A stretch of 25,268 bases of DNA, from assembly GCA_958427895.1 (NCBI GenBank), contig CAUADW010000023.1:1-25268 (forward strand). Direction: 5' to 3'. The number at the start of each line of letters is the position of its first letter. Within the stretch, counting starts at the first letter, position 1. The notes beneath the pieces were generated by a model. That model saw only the letters and a program-made list of their open reading frames with translations, did no database searches and had not been told where the DNA came from. The stretch is from an uncultured Collinsella sp. Its GTDB lineage: Bacteria > Actinomycetota > Coriobacteriia > Coriobacteriales > Coriobacteriaceae. The position numbers were made by a program, and so were the translations under genes. Positions 1 to 6,454 of this stretch are shown piece after piece.

Positions 1-3
1 GGC

Positions 4-67
4 CCGTGGCCGCCTTGGAAACCGAATGATGGTACGAGCATCCATTCGGCTTCCAAGGCGGCCACGG
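4..67. repeat. Long hairpin downstream of the MFS gene (probable terminator or hairpin repeat)
   Basis: A perfect 17-bp inverted repeat (4-20 against 51-67) encloses a second 7-bp stem (22-28 against 43-49), giving a nested hairpin that starts about 36 nt after the MFS stop codon on the minus strand. No T-run follows within the window, which ends three bases later, so intrinsic termination cannot be confirmed. Its two-storey shape resembles the hairpins at 1448-1537, 4125-4224 and 9519-9618. Confidence 0.6.
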
Positions 68-102
68 ACAGAACGGGGCGAACAGAAAAGAGCGACGGAC
101 GT

Positions 103-1371
103 CTACTCCCCCGCCACGCTCGCGCGCAGCTTGGCGGCGATGGGCTCGGATGCCAGCAGGAACACGAGCATGACCACGGAGCACGCCAGGCACACGATCC
201 AGGTGCTCGCAAAGGAGCCCGTGGCATCGAACAGCACGCCCGAGACAATGGCACCTACGGTGCCGCCGACCATCTCGAGCGAGGTAATGGTGCCCGTGAC
301 CTTGCCGAGGTCAGCCATGCCAAACTGCTTGGACGCGGCGATGGTAGGCGTGATGGTGCCCATGCACGTTCCGATACCAAAACTCACCGCGGCCACGATG
401 GGACCGAGGTCCGTCGTCGGGAAGCACAGCGCCACGCAGGCGATAATGCACGCAACGGAGCCAAGGATATTGCCAAAGCGCAGGCCAAAGCGGTCATAGA
501 TCGCACCGAGCGAGATTTTGGCGATAACGACGGTAACCATATAGGCCGAAAGCACAGTACCTGCCCACATGGGATCGTGGCCGCCCGTGACAATCTTGGC
601 ACCGTTGACGGTAACGCTCGTCATGTTGGTGACCTGGTTGGGCAGGATGGCGCCGTTAACGAGACCCATAAAGAGGAAGGCAACGACAAGCAGCCAAAAT
701 GCCGGGTTCTTCTTGATACGAGACCAGCCGACGCTAACCTCGGGCGCCGTGTGCTCGTCCTTGTCGCCGGCCGTCGAGACGGACGGATCGCCCGGGTTCT
801 CGCCGAGCGGCTTAAGGCCAATCTCGGAAGGCTTGGTGCGGAAGGAATAGGCCGTGATGGGCAGCGCCGCCACAATGCAGACGGCAGCGAGCACCAGGAA
901 CGCAGAGCGCCAGCCCACACTCACGATCAGCGAGCTCACGATCGGCGAGAGAATGGCTCCGCCAAAGCCCGAGCCCGAAAGTGCGATGGAAATGGCAAGG
1001 CCGCGTTTAGCGGTAAACCAGTTGGCGGTCACAAGGCTAATGAGCAGACGGGTCGAGGCCACAGCGAAGCAGCCCGAAACGGCAAAGAGCACGTAGACCT
1101 GCCACAGCTCACCGACAAAGCTCATGCCAGCAAGCACCGCCGAGGTAGCGATAACGGTGAGCGAGCCCAATACGCGGCCACTCACCTTATCGGCAACATG
1201 ACCGATAACGAGCGAACCCACGACACTCACCACGGTGGAGATGGCATTGGAGATGTTGTACTGCGCAAGGGAAATGCCCAGATCGCTGACGATTAGCGGC
1301 TGAAACAGGCTCATGCAGTTGACGAAAATCGTGTAGCACGTGGCCATGATCACAAAGCCGGAGGCCACCAC
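103..1371 (-). CDS. MFS transporter, possibly OFA (oxalate/formate antiporter-like) type
   Basis: This encodes a major facilitator superfamily permease of the inner membrane with about 12 hydrophobic segments in 422 residues. The N-terminal half contains FVNCMSLFQPLIVSDLGIS and a loop with GHVADKVSGR, a variant of the MFS motif A. A charged central loop (roughly residues 195-220) separates the two six-helix halves, and the second half has AIYDRFGLRFG as its own motif-A-like loop. The layout recalls the OFA family, but the substrate cannot be read from the sequence. The coordinates use the first conventional start, GTG at 1371. It has no ribosome binding site and falls inside the first membrane helix. 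The frame stays open upstream to an ATA codon at 1405-1407, which follows AAGGAG by 4 nt, so the true protein probably begins there and is 12 residues longer. The gene lies downstream of the amidohydrolase on the same strand. Confidence 0.85.
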   Translation of the reverse strand: MVASGFVIMATCYTIFVNCMSLFQPLIVSDLGISLAQYNISNAISTVVSVVGSLVIGHVADKVSGRVLGSLTVIATSAVLAGMSFVGELWQVYVLFAVSGCFAVASTRLLISLVTANWFTAKRGLAISIALSGSGFGGAILSPIVSSLIVSVGWRSAFLVLAAVCIVAALPITAYSFRTKPSEIGLKPLGENPGDPSVSTAGDKDEHTAPEVSVGWSRIKKNPAFWLLVVAFLFMGLVNGAILPNQVTNMTSVTVNGAKIVTGGHDPMWAGTVLSAYMVTVVIAKISLGAIYDRFGLRFGNILGSVACIIACVALCFPTTDLGPIVAAVSFGIGTCMGTITPTIAASKQFGMADLGKVTGTITSLEMVGGTVGAIVSGVLFDATGSFASTWIVCLACSVVMLVFLLASEPIAAKLRASVAGE

Positions 1372-1404
1372 GAGCCAGCCGGGGAAGAACTTGCGTTGCT
1401 GGGA

Positions 1405-1417
1405 TATACTGCTCCTT
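1405..1417 (-). promoter_or_regulatory. AAGGAG ribosome binding site followed by an in-frame ATA codon
   Basis: On the minus strand AAGGAG (1417-1412) is followed after 4 nt by ATA (1407-1405), in frame with the MFS gene. The residues that follow (SQQRKFFPGW) form a plausible basic cytoplasmic lead-in to helix 1. No ATG, GTG or TTG lies between this site and the GTG at 1371. This is the best initiation region, and the start codon would be the rare ATA. Confidence 0.5.
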
Positions 1418-1447
1418 ATTTAACAAACGAATAGCCGGCGCCGGGCG

Positions 1448-1537
1448 CCGGTAGTGCCCAAGATTGCCTTGAAAGACAAGGGCATAGGCCTTACGGCCAT
1501 GTCCGCAGGCTTGAAAGGCAAGGTTGGGTGCTACCGG
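1448..1537. repeat. Nested 90-nt hairpin overlapping the amidohydrolase stop codon
   Basis: The arms 1448-1470 and 1515-1537 pair in blocks (CCGGTAG/CTACCGG, CCCAA/TTGGG, TTGCCTT/AAGGCAA) separated by short mismatches. The loop holds a second stem, 1481-1490 against 1495-1504, around a TTAC tetraloop. The stop codon of the M20 gene (1531-1533) is within the outer stem. It may act as a terminator or mRNA-end structure; no clear T-run follows on either strand. The inner loop resembles that of the hairpin at 9519-9618. Confidence 0.6.
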
Positions 1538-2826
1538 TGGTCGGCGATATAGCCCAAAGCGACGGCGGTATAAGCCGCGGCACCAAGCGGCAGCTCGGCA
1601 TCGTCAAAGCGCGCCTTGGGATGGTGCTGGGCAAAGTGTTCGTCCGTGTCGGTTACGGCCGCGCCCACGGTAAAGTACGCACTCGGAATCTCGCTCGAGA
1701 TAAGCGCGAAGTCCTCACTCGCCATGGCATGGAAAAGCGGCAAGAAAGCCGACTTGGGCAGCACTGCGCCCACGTAGCCAAGCGACGCCTGAGTCATATC
1801 GCTGTCGAGTACAAGCGGCGGAACATCCGAAAGCGTCTCGATGGTCGCCGGCGTACGATATGTTGTGGCAACGCCGTTAACGACCTCCGCGATGCGGGTC
1901 TTGAGGTGCTCCATGAGCTCAACATCGAAGCCGCGCAGCGTTCCCTCGAGCACGCAGGTGTCGGGGATGACGTTGGCCGCCAAGCCGCCAGCAAACTTAC
2001 CAACGGTAAGTGCGACTTCCTTGGCCGCCGGCACCTCGCGGGCGATAAGCTCCTGGAGCGCCAGGTGCACATGGACGCCGGCCGCGATGGGGTCGATGCA
2101 GATCTCGGGGCTCGAGCCATGGCCGCCCTTGCCCTGAAGCGTGATGCGAAAACCGTACACGCCCGAAAGCGCCGGGCTGCCGTAGAGCACCAGACCAAGC
2201 GGCGACTGGCTGTTGACATGCATGGCAAAGGCCGCCTGAGGGCGCGGGTTCTCGAGCAAACCGTCGGCGATGGCAGCGCGTGCTCCCTCAAAGGTCTCCT
2301 CGCCCGGCTGGAACAGCAACTTAACCGTAGCGTTGGCATCAACAAGCTCTGCCTCGCGCGCTTTGAGCATACGAGCCGCACCAAGCAGCGCCGTCGCGTG
2401 CATATCGTGACCGCAAGCGTGCATGCAGCCGTTGGTGGATGCAAAGGGCTCGCCGGATTCCTCGGCAACGGGCAGGGCGTCCATGTCGCCACGAAGCATA
2501 ACGACCGTACCGGCCTGTTCGTCCGTGCAGACGCCATTGCCCTGGGCCGCGGTGGCACCGGCACCGACAAGGCCCACAACACAGGAACCATCGACGAGCG
2601 TGGCAAACGGGATGTCCATCTCGGCCAGGCGCGCTTGGATATACGCAGAGGTCTGCGGGAGGTCGTTACCAAGTTCGGGCGTCCGATGCAGATCGTGACG
2701 CCATGCGGCAAGCTCATCGGCAAAAGTTTGAGCCTCTTTGACCAGACTGTCGCCAATGGCGGCTTGCGCCGCCGCGGTGGCCTTGGGCGCTGGTTGCGGT
2801 TGAAGATCGGACAGTGCTGGTGCCAT
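1531..2826 (-). CDS. M20-family metallo-amidohydrolase (amidohydrolase / N-acyl-amino-acid deacylase type)
   Basis: This is a 431-residue cytoplasmic zinc/manganese peptidase-like hydrolase of the M20D group, which removes acyl groups from amino acids (hippurate hydrolase, IAA-amino-acid hydrolase, N-acetyldiaminopimelate deacetylase relatives). Diagnostic sequence includes WRHDLHRTPELG near residue 42, RGDMDALPV near 112, the metal-binding HACGHDMH (136-143, with Cys138 and His140), FQPGEE (172-177) with the catalytic glutamate, and AMHVN near 201-205. The central dimerisation domain begins around GVYGFRITLQGKGGHGSSP. The ATG at 2826 is chosen because GGAGGG precedes it at good distance; an 18-residue upstream extension is open but has no such site. 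The residues before the WRHDLH motif form an Ala/Pro-rich leader of about 25 residues. The exact substrate is unknown. Confidence 0.92.
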   Translation of the reverse strand: MAPALSDLQPQPAPKATAAAQAAIGDSLVKEAQTFADELAAWRHDLHRTPELGNDLPQTSAYIQARLAEMDIPFATLVDGSCVVGLVGAGATAAQGNGVCTDEQAGTVVMLRGDMDALPVAEESGEPFASTNGCMHACGHDMHATALLGAARMLKAREAELVDANATVKLLFQPGEETFEGARAAIADGLLENPRPQAAFAMHVNSQSPLGLVLYGSPALSGVYGFRITLQGKGGHGSSPEICIDPIAAGVHVHLALQELIAREVPAAKEVALTVGKFAGGLAANVIPDTCVLEGTLRGFDVELMEHLKTRIAEVVNGVATTYRTPATIETLSDVPPLVLDSDMTQASLGYVGAVLPKSAFLPLFHAMASEDFALISSEIPSAYFTVGAAVTDTDEHFAQHHPKARFDDAELPLGAAAYTAVALGYIADHR

Positions 2827-2856
2827 AGATGCCCTCCAGTAACGTTTTTGCAGCAA

Positions 2857-2878
2857 GCACTTTGATAGCGTAAAGTGC
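2857..2878. promoter_or_regulatory. Inverted repeat upstream of the M20 gene (candidate operator)
   Basis: GCACTTT (2857-2863) and AAAGTGC (2872-2878) form a 7-bp inverted repeat with an 8-nt spacer, about 30 nt upstream of the M20 start. The position suits a repressor site or leader hairpin. No convincing -10/-35 pair was found around it. Confidence 0.3.
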
Positions 2879-2902
2879 AAGGTACTACTTTAAGGGCGAC
2901 GC

Positions 2903-2929
2903 ATAAAAAATGCCGCCCCGGGAGGCGGC
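2903..2929 (-). terminator. Rho-independent terminator after the EamA transporter
   Basis: On the minus strand GCCGCC (2929-2924) pairs with GGCGGC (2917-2912) across a 6-nt loop, and ATTTTTT follows. It lies 12 nt after the EamA stop codon and separates it from the M20 gene. Confidence 0.85.
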
Positions 2930-2941
2930 GCAACAAATTGT

Positions 2942-3925
2942 TTACAATTGCGGGCGCGGTTTTCGACGCAAAAAATCGAAATGCGTCTCGCTCAAGATAA
3001 TCGAAAGAAAGATGAGCGCGAAGCCGGCGAGCAGGCGCGAGGTGAGCGCCTCCCCCATCAGCAGCACCGAGAACAGCACACCCGAAGGCGACTCCATCGA
3101 AAGGAGCAGCGAGCCCGTCGAGGCCGGGACATGCGCCAGGCCGACGTTTTGGATGAGCAGAGCCACACATGTGCAGCCCACCGAGAGAAACGCCATCACA
3201 CTGATAAAGCTCGGCGTCCAAACGGACAGCGGCGCTTGGGTCTCGAATAGCAGCGACGAGATAAGGCTCAAGACACCATTGCCCACAAACATCCAAAACG
3301 TGATGACGTTGATGTCCATCTTGCGGCCGTACTTGGCGGTCACCGACATCTGGATGGCAAAGAAGACCGCGCCGCCCAGCGTAATGGCATCACCGATGTT
3401 GAACTCGACGCTATCGAGCGCCACCAGGCCAATGCCCGCCAGACAGAGCAATGCGGCACCCAAGTTGTAACGCGTGAGCTTTTCGCCGCTCAGGAAATAG
3501 CTCGCAAAGGGCACGAGGATGCAGTACGTACCCGTCAAAAACGCGTTCTTGCCCGCCGTGGTCTGAGCCAGACCGACCGTCTGCAGGGCGTAGGCGGCCC
3601 ACATAAGTGTGCCCATGCCAAGTCCGACGATCAGGTTGCGGGCGTTGAGGTGCGCGATGATGCGCTTGTGGAAGATGGCGAACATAACCAGCGAAGCCGG
3701 AAGAAAACGAATATAGAGCAGTTCGAACACCGGAATGGTGTCGAGCGCATCTTTCATGGTGGTAAAGGAATAGCCCCAGATGACCGCCACCGATAGCAGC
3801 AAGACCTTCCAGAAGAACGGGGAACGCGCGCCGGCGCCGCGGGAGGTGCCGCCGGCGCCCAGGTCCTCCCGTGCGACAGGGCTATCGGGCATGTTTTCGA
3901 TTTCGTTGGCAGCGTATTGGGCCAT
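2942..3925 (-). CDS. EamA-domain DMT-superfamily transporter
   Basis: The 327-residue protein has about ten hydrophobic helices arranged as two EamA repeats, typical of drug/metabolite exporters of the inner membrane (YdcZ/RhaT/YicL-like permeases). A hydrophilic N-terminal tail of about 38 residues precedes helix 1 (VLLLSVAVIWGYSFTTMKDAL). The first repeat contains LYIRFLPASLVM and the second SPSGVLFSVLLMGEALTSRLLAGFALIF, a common DMT signature in which a glutamate near GEAL is conserved. The ATG at 3925 follows GAGG by a suitable spacer. The gene has its own terminator (2903-2929) and a likely promoter at 3966-3994, so it is probably monocistronic. The exported solute cannot be predicted. 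Confidence 0.9.
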   Translation of the reverse strand: MAQYAANEIENMPDSPVAREDLGAGGTSRGAGARSPFFWKVLLLSVAVIWGYSFTTMKDALDTIPVFELLYIRFLPASLVMFAIFHKRIIAHLNARNLIVGLGMGTLMWAAYALQTVGLAQTTAGKNAFLTGTYCILVPFASYFLSGEKLTRYNLGAALLCLAGIGLVALDSVEFNIGDAITLGGAVFFAIQMSVTAKYGRKMDINVITFWMFVGNGVLSLISSLLFETQAPLSVWTPSFISVMAFLSVGCTCVALLIQNVGLAHVPASTGSLLLSMESPSGVLFSVLLMGEALTSRLLAGFALIFLSIILSETHFDFLRRKPRPQL

Positions 3926-3965
3926 GGAACATCCTCACACTCAAACTGGGCGTGGTGTCCGCACG

Positions 3966-3994
3966 CGTATGGCTGCGTGCCGCCTCATGGTCAA
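3966..3994 (-). promoter_or_regulatory. Candidate promoter for the EamA gene
   Basis: TTGACC (-35, 3994-3989) is followed after exactly 17 nt by CATACG (-10, 3971-3966), about 40 nt upstream of the EamA start. The -35 partly overlaps the T-rich tail of the upstream terminator. The -10 is weak. Confidence 0.4.
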
Positions 3995-4028
3995 ATAAAA
4001 ACGAGGCGCACCGGACCCCCGGCACGCC
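3995..4028 (-). terminator. Intrinsic terminator upstream of the EamA gene
   Basis: On the minus strand two 10-nt arms (4028-4019 and 4014-4005) pair with two central mismatches around a 4-nt loop and are followed by TCGTTTTTATTT. It would end transcripts coming from the YhgE operon, whose last stop is at 4265. Confidence 0.65.
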
Positions 4029-4086
4029 CCGCTACTGTAGCAACAACCAAGCAACCCACGCAATCCAGCCCACTAAAGCGTTTTGT

Positions 4087-4110
4087 TCCGCCGTTCTACC
4101 GAACGGCGGA
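4087..4110. repeat. Palindrome TCCGCCGTTC-N4-GAACGGCGGA, copy 1
   Basis: Perfect 10-bp arms (4087-4096 and 4101-4110) surround the loop TACC. The same arms recur at 9633-9656 and 9678-9701, so this is a dispersed palindromic repeat. The sequence after it (CCGGCCGACGCT) also resembles the spacer between the other two copies. No coding capacity. Confidence 0.75.
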
Positions 4111-4124
4111 CCGGCCGACGCTAC

Positions 4125-4224
4125 GCGAGCCGCATTCACGCCAATCTGACGTTCAATTTCAAGGGCGCGACCAGAAGGTCAGCGCCCTTTCATTTCACGT
4201 CACCTTGGCGCAAATGCGGCTCGC
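4125..4224. repeat. Nested 100-nt hairpin downstream of the YhgE operon
   Basis: The outer arms 4125-4144 and 4205-4224 are inverted copies matching at 18 of 20 positions. Inside, AAGGGCGC (4161-4168) pairs with GCGCCCTT (4182-4189), and GACC-AGAA-GGTC (4169-4180) closes the tip with one bulged A. It begins about 40 nt after the stop of the smaller YhgE gene. It may be a transcription end, an mRNA 3' stabiliser or a mobile hairpin. Its shape and the GACC/GGTC tip match the element at 9519-9618. Confidence 0.65.
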
Positions 4225-4264
4225 TCGCTGGCATTAGTGCTACATCAGCGTTAACGTTGCCGCA

Positions 4265-6454
4265 CTAAATTAGCTTTGTCGATTCCAGCTTTTCGATGAT
4301 CCAGTCGTTGGCTTTGATGACTGGGCGGCGGAAGACGACGCCCAGGGCCAGCGACGGAATCAGATAGCTCGCCAGAATGCCCAGCTCAACCCAGTACTCC
4401 ATATGGTAGGCGCCAGCCATGGCGGCATGCATGGCGTTAATGCCATGGGTAAACGGCAGGAACGGATAGATCGCCTGGAACACAGGGCCGGTCATCTCGA
4501 TGGGGAACGTGCCGCCCGAACCGCCGACCTGCATGACCAGCAGCACGACGGCGAGCGCCTTGCCGATATCGCCAAACGAAACCGTAAGCGTGTAGACGAT
4601 ATTGGAGAACACGAGACTCGCGACCCAGCCCGCCAGCACAAACTGCAGCGGGTCGTCGCACTGGATGCCAAAGAACAGGATGTCGCCCGCACACACGAGC
4701 GTTGCCTGCAGCAGGGCCAGACCGCCAAAGAACAGGTAGCGGCCCAGGTAGATCTCGTGCAGGCGCACGGGGATGAGCTCGTTGATAAGCTCATCGTCAA
4801 CCGAGACCTTCATCATGGCTGCCAGCACAATCGAGCCCACCCAGAGCGACAGAATCGTGTAGAACGGTGCCATGGCCGAACCGTAGTTGCGGATCGGATA
4901 GACCGGCTTGCGATCGAGCGCGACGGGGCCGGAAAGCGACACGGCCAGACCCTCGGGATCATTGCCGATCATCGTCTTGATCGTAGCGAGGTCATCCGAC
5001 ATCAAGGCGCCGTCGAGCTCGTCCTTAAACGCACTGATCTTGTCCGACGCCTCGCCCAGCTGATCAGAAGCCTTGTTGACCAGCTTTGCAGCCTTGGAGA
5101 GGCCCTTTGCCAGCGAACCGGATGCGTCGGTCAGGCCAGCAACAGCACTATCCAGATCGTTCGAAATACCGTTCAGCGAATCCAAAACGCCCGAGATGGT
5201 CTTCTTGAGCTCCTTTGCCTTGGCCGAAAACGTAGAGTCGTAGTCAGTCTTGGCGCCCGAGATACCAGCCTTGGCATCCGCGATTGCCTGATCGACCTCG
5301 GCACGCGACTTATTAACCTCTGCCATGCTGTCAGAGAGAGACTTCGCGGTGGCCGTCAAGTCCTTGGCGTTGTTGCGATACTCCACAGCAATCCTGCTCA
5401 GCGATGTTGCCACAGACTTGAGGCTGTCTTGGAGTTTTTCGTCAGTCACCTGATCGGCAAAGCTGCGGAGCTGGTCGGCCGTGGCGTCGATATCGTCGGC
5501 ACGCGTGTTGAGCGCCGCCGCGGCATCGTTGAGCTGGGACACTGTAAGGTCGACATGTTGATTCGCGGCATCAAATGCCTTCGCAAGCTCGGCGGACACG
5601 TTGTCAAACGAGCCCGCGCTTCCGTCAATCGCGGCATTGATGGCGTCGTTGGCGTCCTTCAGCGCTTCCTTGGAATCGCTCATGCCGCTCTTGACATGCT
5701 CCATCAGCTGCTTCGTTGACTCATCGACCGTGCCCGTCTGCTTGAGCATGCCGCTCGCCGACGTCAGCGAATCGGACGTGGAGCTCAAAATGCCCGCCAG
5801 CGACGAAGCATTTGCCCGAACGTCTCGCAGGTCCTCAATCGAATCGCCGAGCGTCGAGGACAGGTTGGCGATAAAGTTACCCACCTGGTCGGTGCTCATG
5901 TAATCGAGCAGGCTGGACACCGTCTTAAGACCGATCGTCGTAATGGTCTCGGTAAAAGTTTTGTTAACCTGGCTCTGGACGGCGCTCGAACCCTTCTCGG
6001 TCACGATCTGCGCAATGGCGTTGGCCTTCTGATTCTCGTAGAACTCGATATCGGCATGCTTCACGTCGGTCGAGAAAAGCGTCATCATGTCAGCGCTAAA
6101 CGTTTTGGGGATAACGACGGCAGCATAGTACGCGCCCGACTTAACGCCCTCGATAGCCTTTTCGCGATTGTTGAGCACAACCCAATCGAAGCTCTCGTTG
6201 CCGCGTAGGGTGGCGGTCACGTTTTCGCCCACGTTAACCTCGACGGGGATCAAATCGCTCTCGTAACCCTCATCGGTGTTGACCACGGCGATCTTAAGAT
6301 TGCCGGTGTTGCCGTACGGATCCCAGCTGCCGGCGATGTTAAACCACGCGTACAGACACGGTACGATAATGAGGCCCATCACGACAACCAAGCCGATCAC
6401 GGAGCGAGACACGTTTTGGACATCGCGCTTAAACAGATGCAGGATGTTCTTCAT
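4265..6454 (-). CDS. YhgE/Pip family membrane protein (shorter paralogue)
   Basis: The 729-residue protein has the YhgE/Pip plan. One N-terminal helix (about 17-37, VIGLVVVMGLIIVPCLYAWFNI) leads into the signature GSWDPYGNTGNLKIAVVNTDEGYE. A long extracytoplasmic part of low complexity follows, with many LSxxxxxL heptad-like helices (about 180-490, probably coiled coil). A C-terminal group of about six helices (about 525-715) resembles ABC-2 permeases. Family members include lactococcal Pip, a phage receptor, and Bacillus YhgE. Some are linked to type VII secretion or to export, but the biochemical role is not established. The ATG at 6454 touches the TAA of the larger paralogue (6457-6455), and its AGGAGG site lies inside that gene, so the two are translationally linked. 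No TetR-type regulator, a frequent neighbour, is present. Confidence 0.9.
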   Translation of the reverse strand: MKNILHLFKRDVQNVSRSVIGLVVVMGLIIVPCLYAWFNIAGSWDPYGNTGNLKIAVVNTDEGYESDLIPVEVNVGENVTATLRGNESFDWVVLNNREKAIEGVKSGAYYAAVVIPKTFSADMMTLFSTDVKHADIEFYENQKANAIAQIVTEKGSSAVQSQVNKTFTETITTIGLKTVSSLLDYMSTDQVGNFIANLSSTLGDSIEDLRDVRANASSLAGILSSTSDSLTSASGMLKQTGTVDESTKQLMEHVKSGMSDSKEALKDANDAINAAIDGSAGSFDNVSAELAKAFDAANQHVDLTVSQLNDAAAALNTRADDIDATADQLRSFADQVTDEKLQDSLKSVATSLSRIAVEYRNNAKDLTATAKSLSDSMAEVNKSRAEVDQAIADAKAGISGAKTDYDSTFSAKAKELKKTISGVLDSLNGISNDLDSAVAGLTDASGSLAKGLSKAAKLVNKASDQLGEASDKISAFKDELDGALMSDDLATIKTMIGNDPEGLAVSLSGPVALDRKPVYPIRNYGSAMAPFYTILSLWVGSIVLAAMMKVSVDDELINELIPVRLHEIYLGRYLFFGGLALLQATLVCAGDILFFGIQCDDPLQFVLAGWVASLVFSNIVYTLTVSFGDIGKALAVVLLVMQVGGSGGTFPIEMTGPVFQAIYPFLPFTHGINAMHAAMAGAYHMEYWVELGILASYLIPSLALGVVFRRPVIKANDWIIEKLESTKLI

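Noticed and set aside
1187..1426. 79-residue frame starting TTG upstream of the MFS gene, possibly indicating a frameshift
   Set aside because: It runs out of frame through well-conserved MFS helices and gives no sensible protein; the MFS frame itself continues unbroken to the ATA codon.
1528..2865. 445-residue plus-strand open frame opposite the M20 gene
   Set aside because: It is Arg/His-rich and low in hydrophobic structure, has no ribosome binding site, and lies opposite a gene with complete catalytic motifs; it is an antisense shadow caused by high GC.
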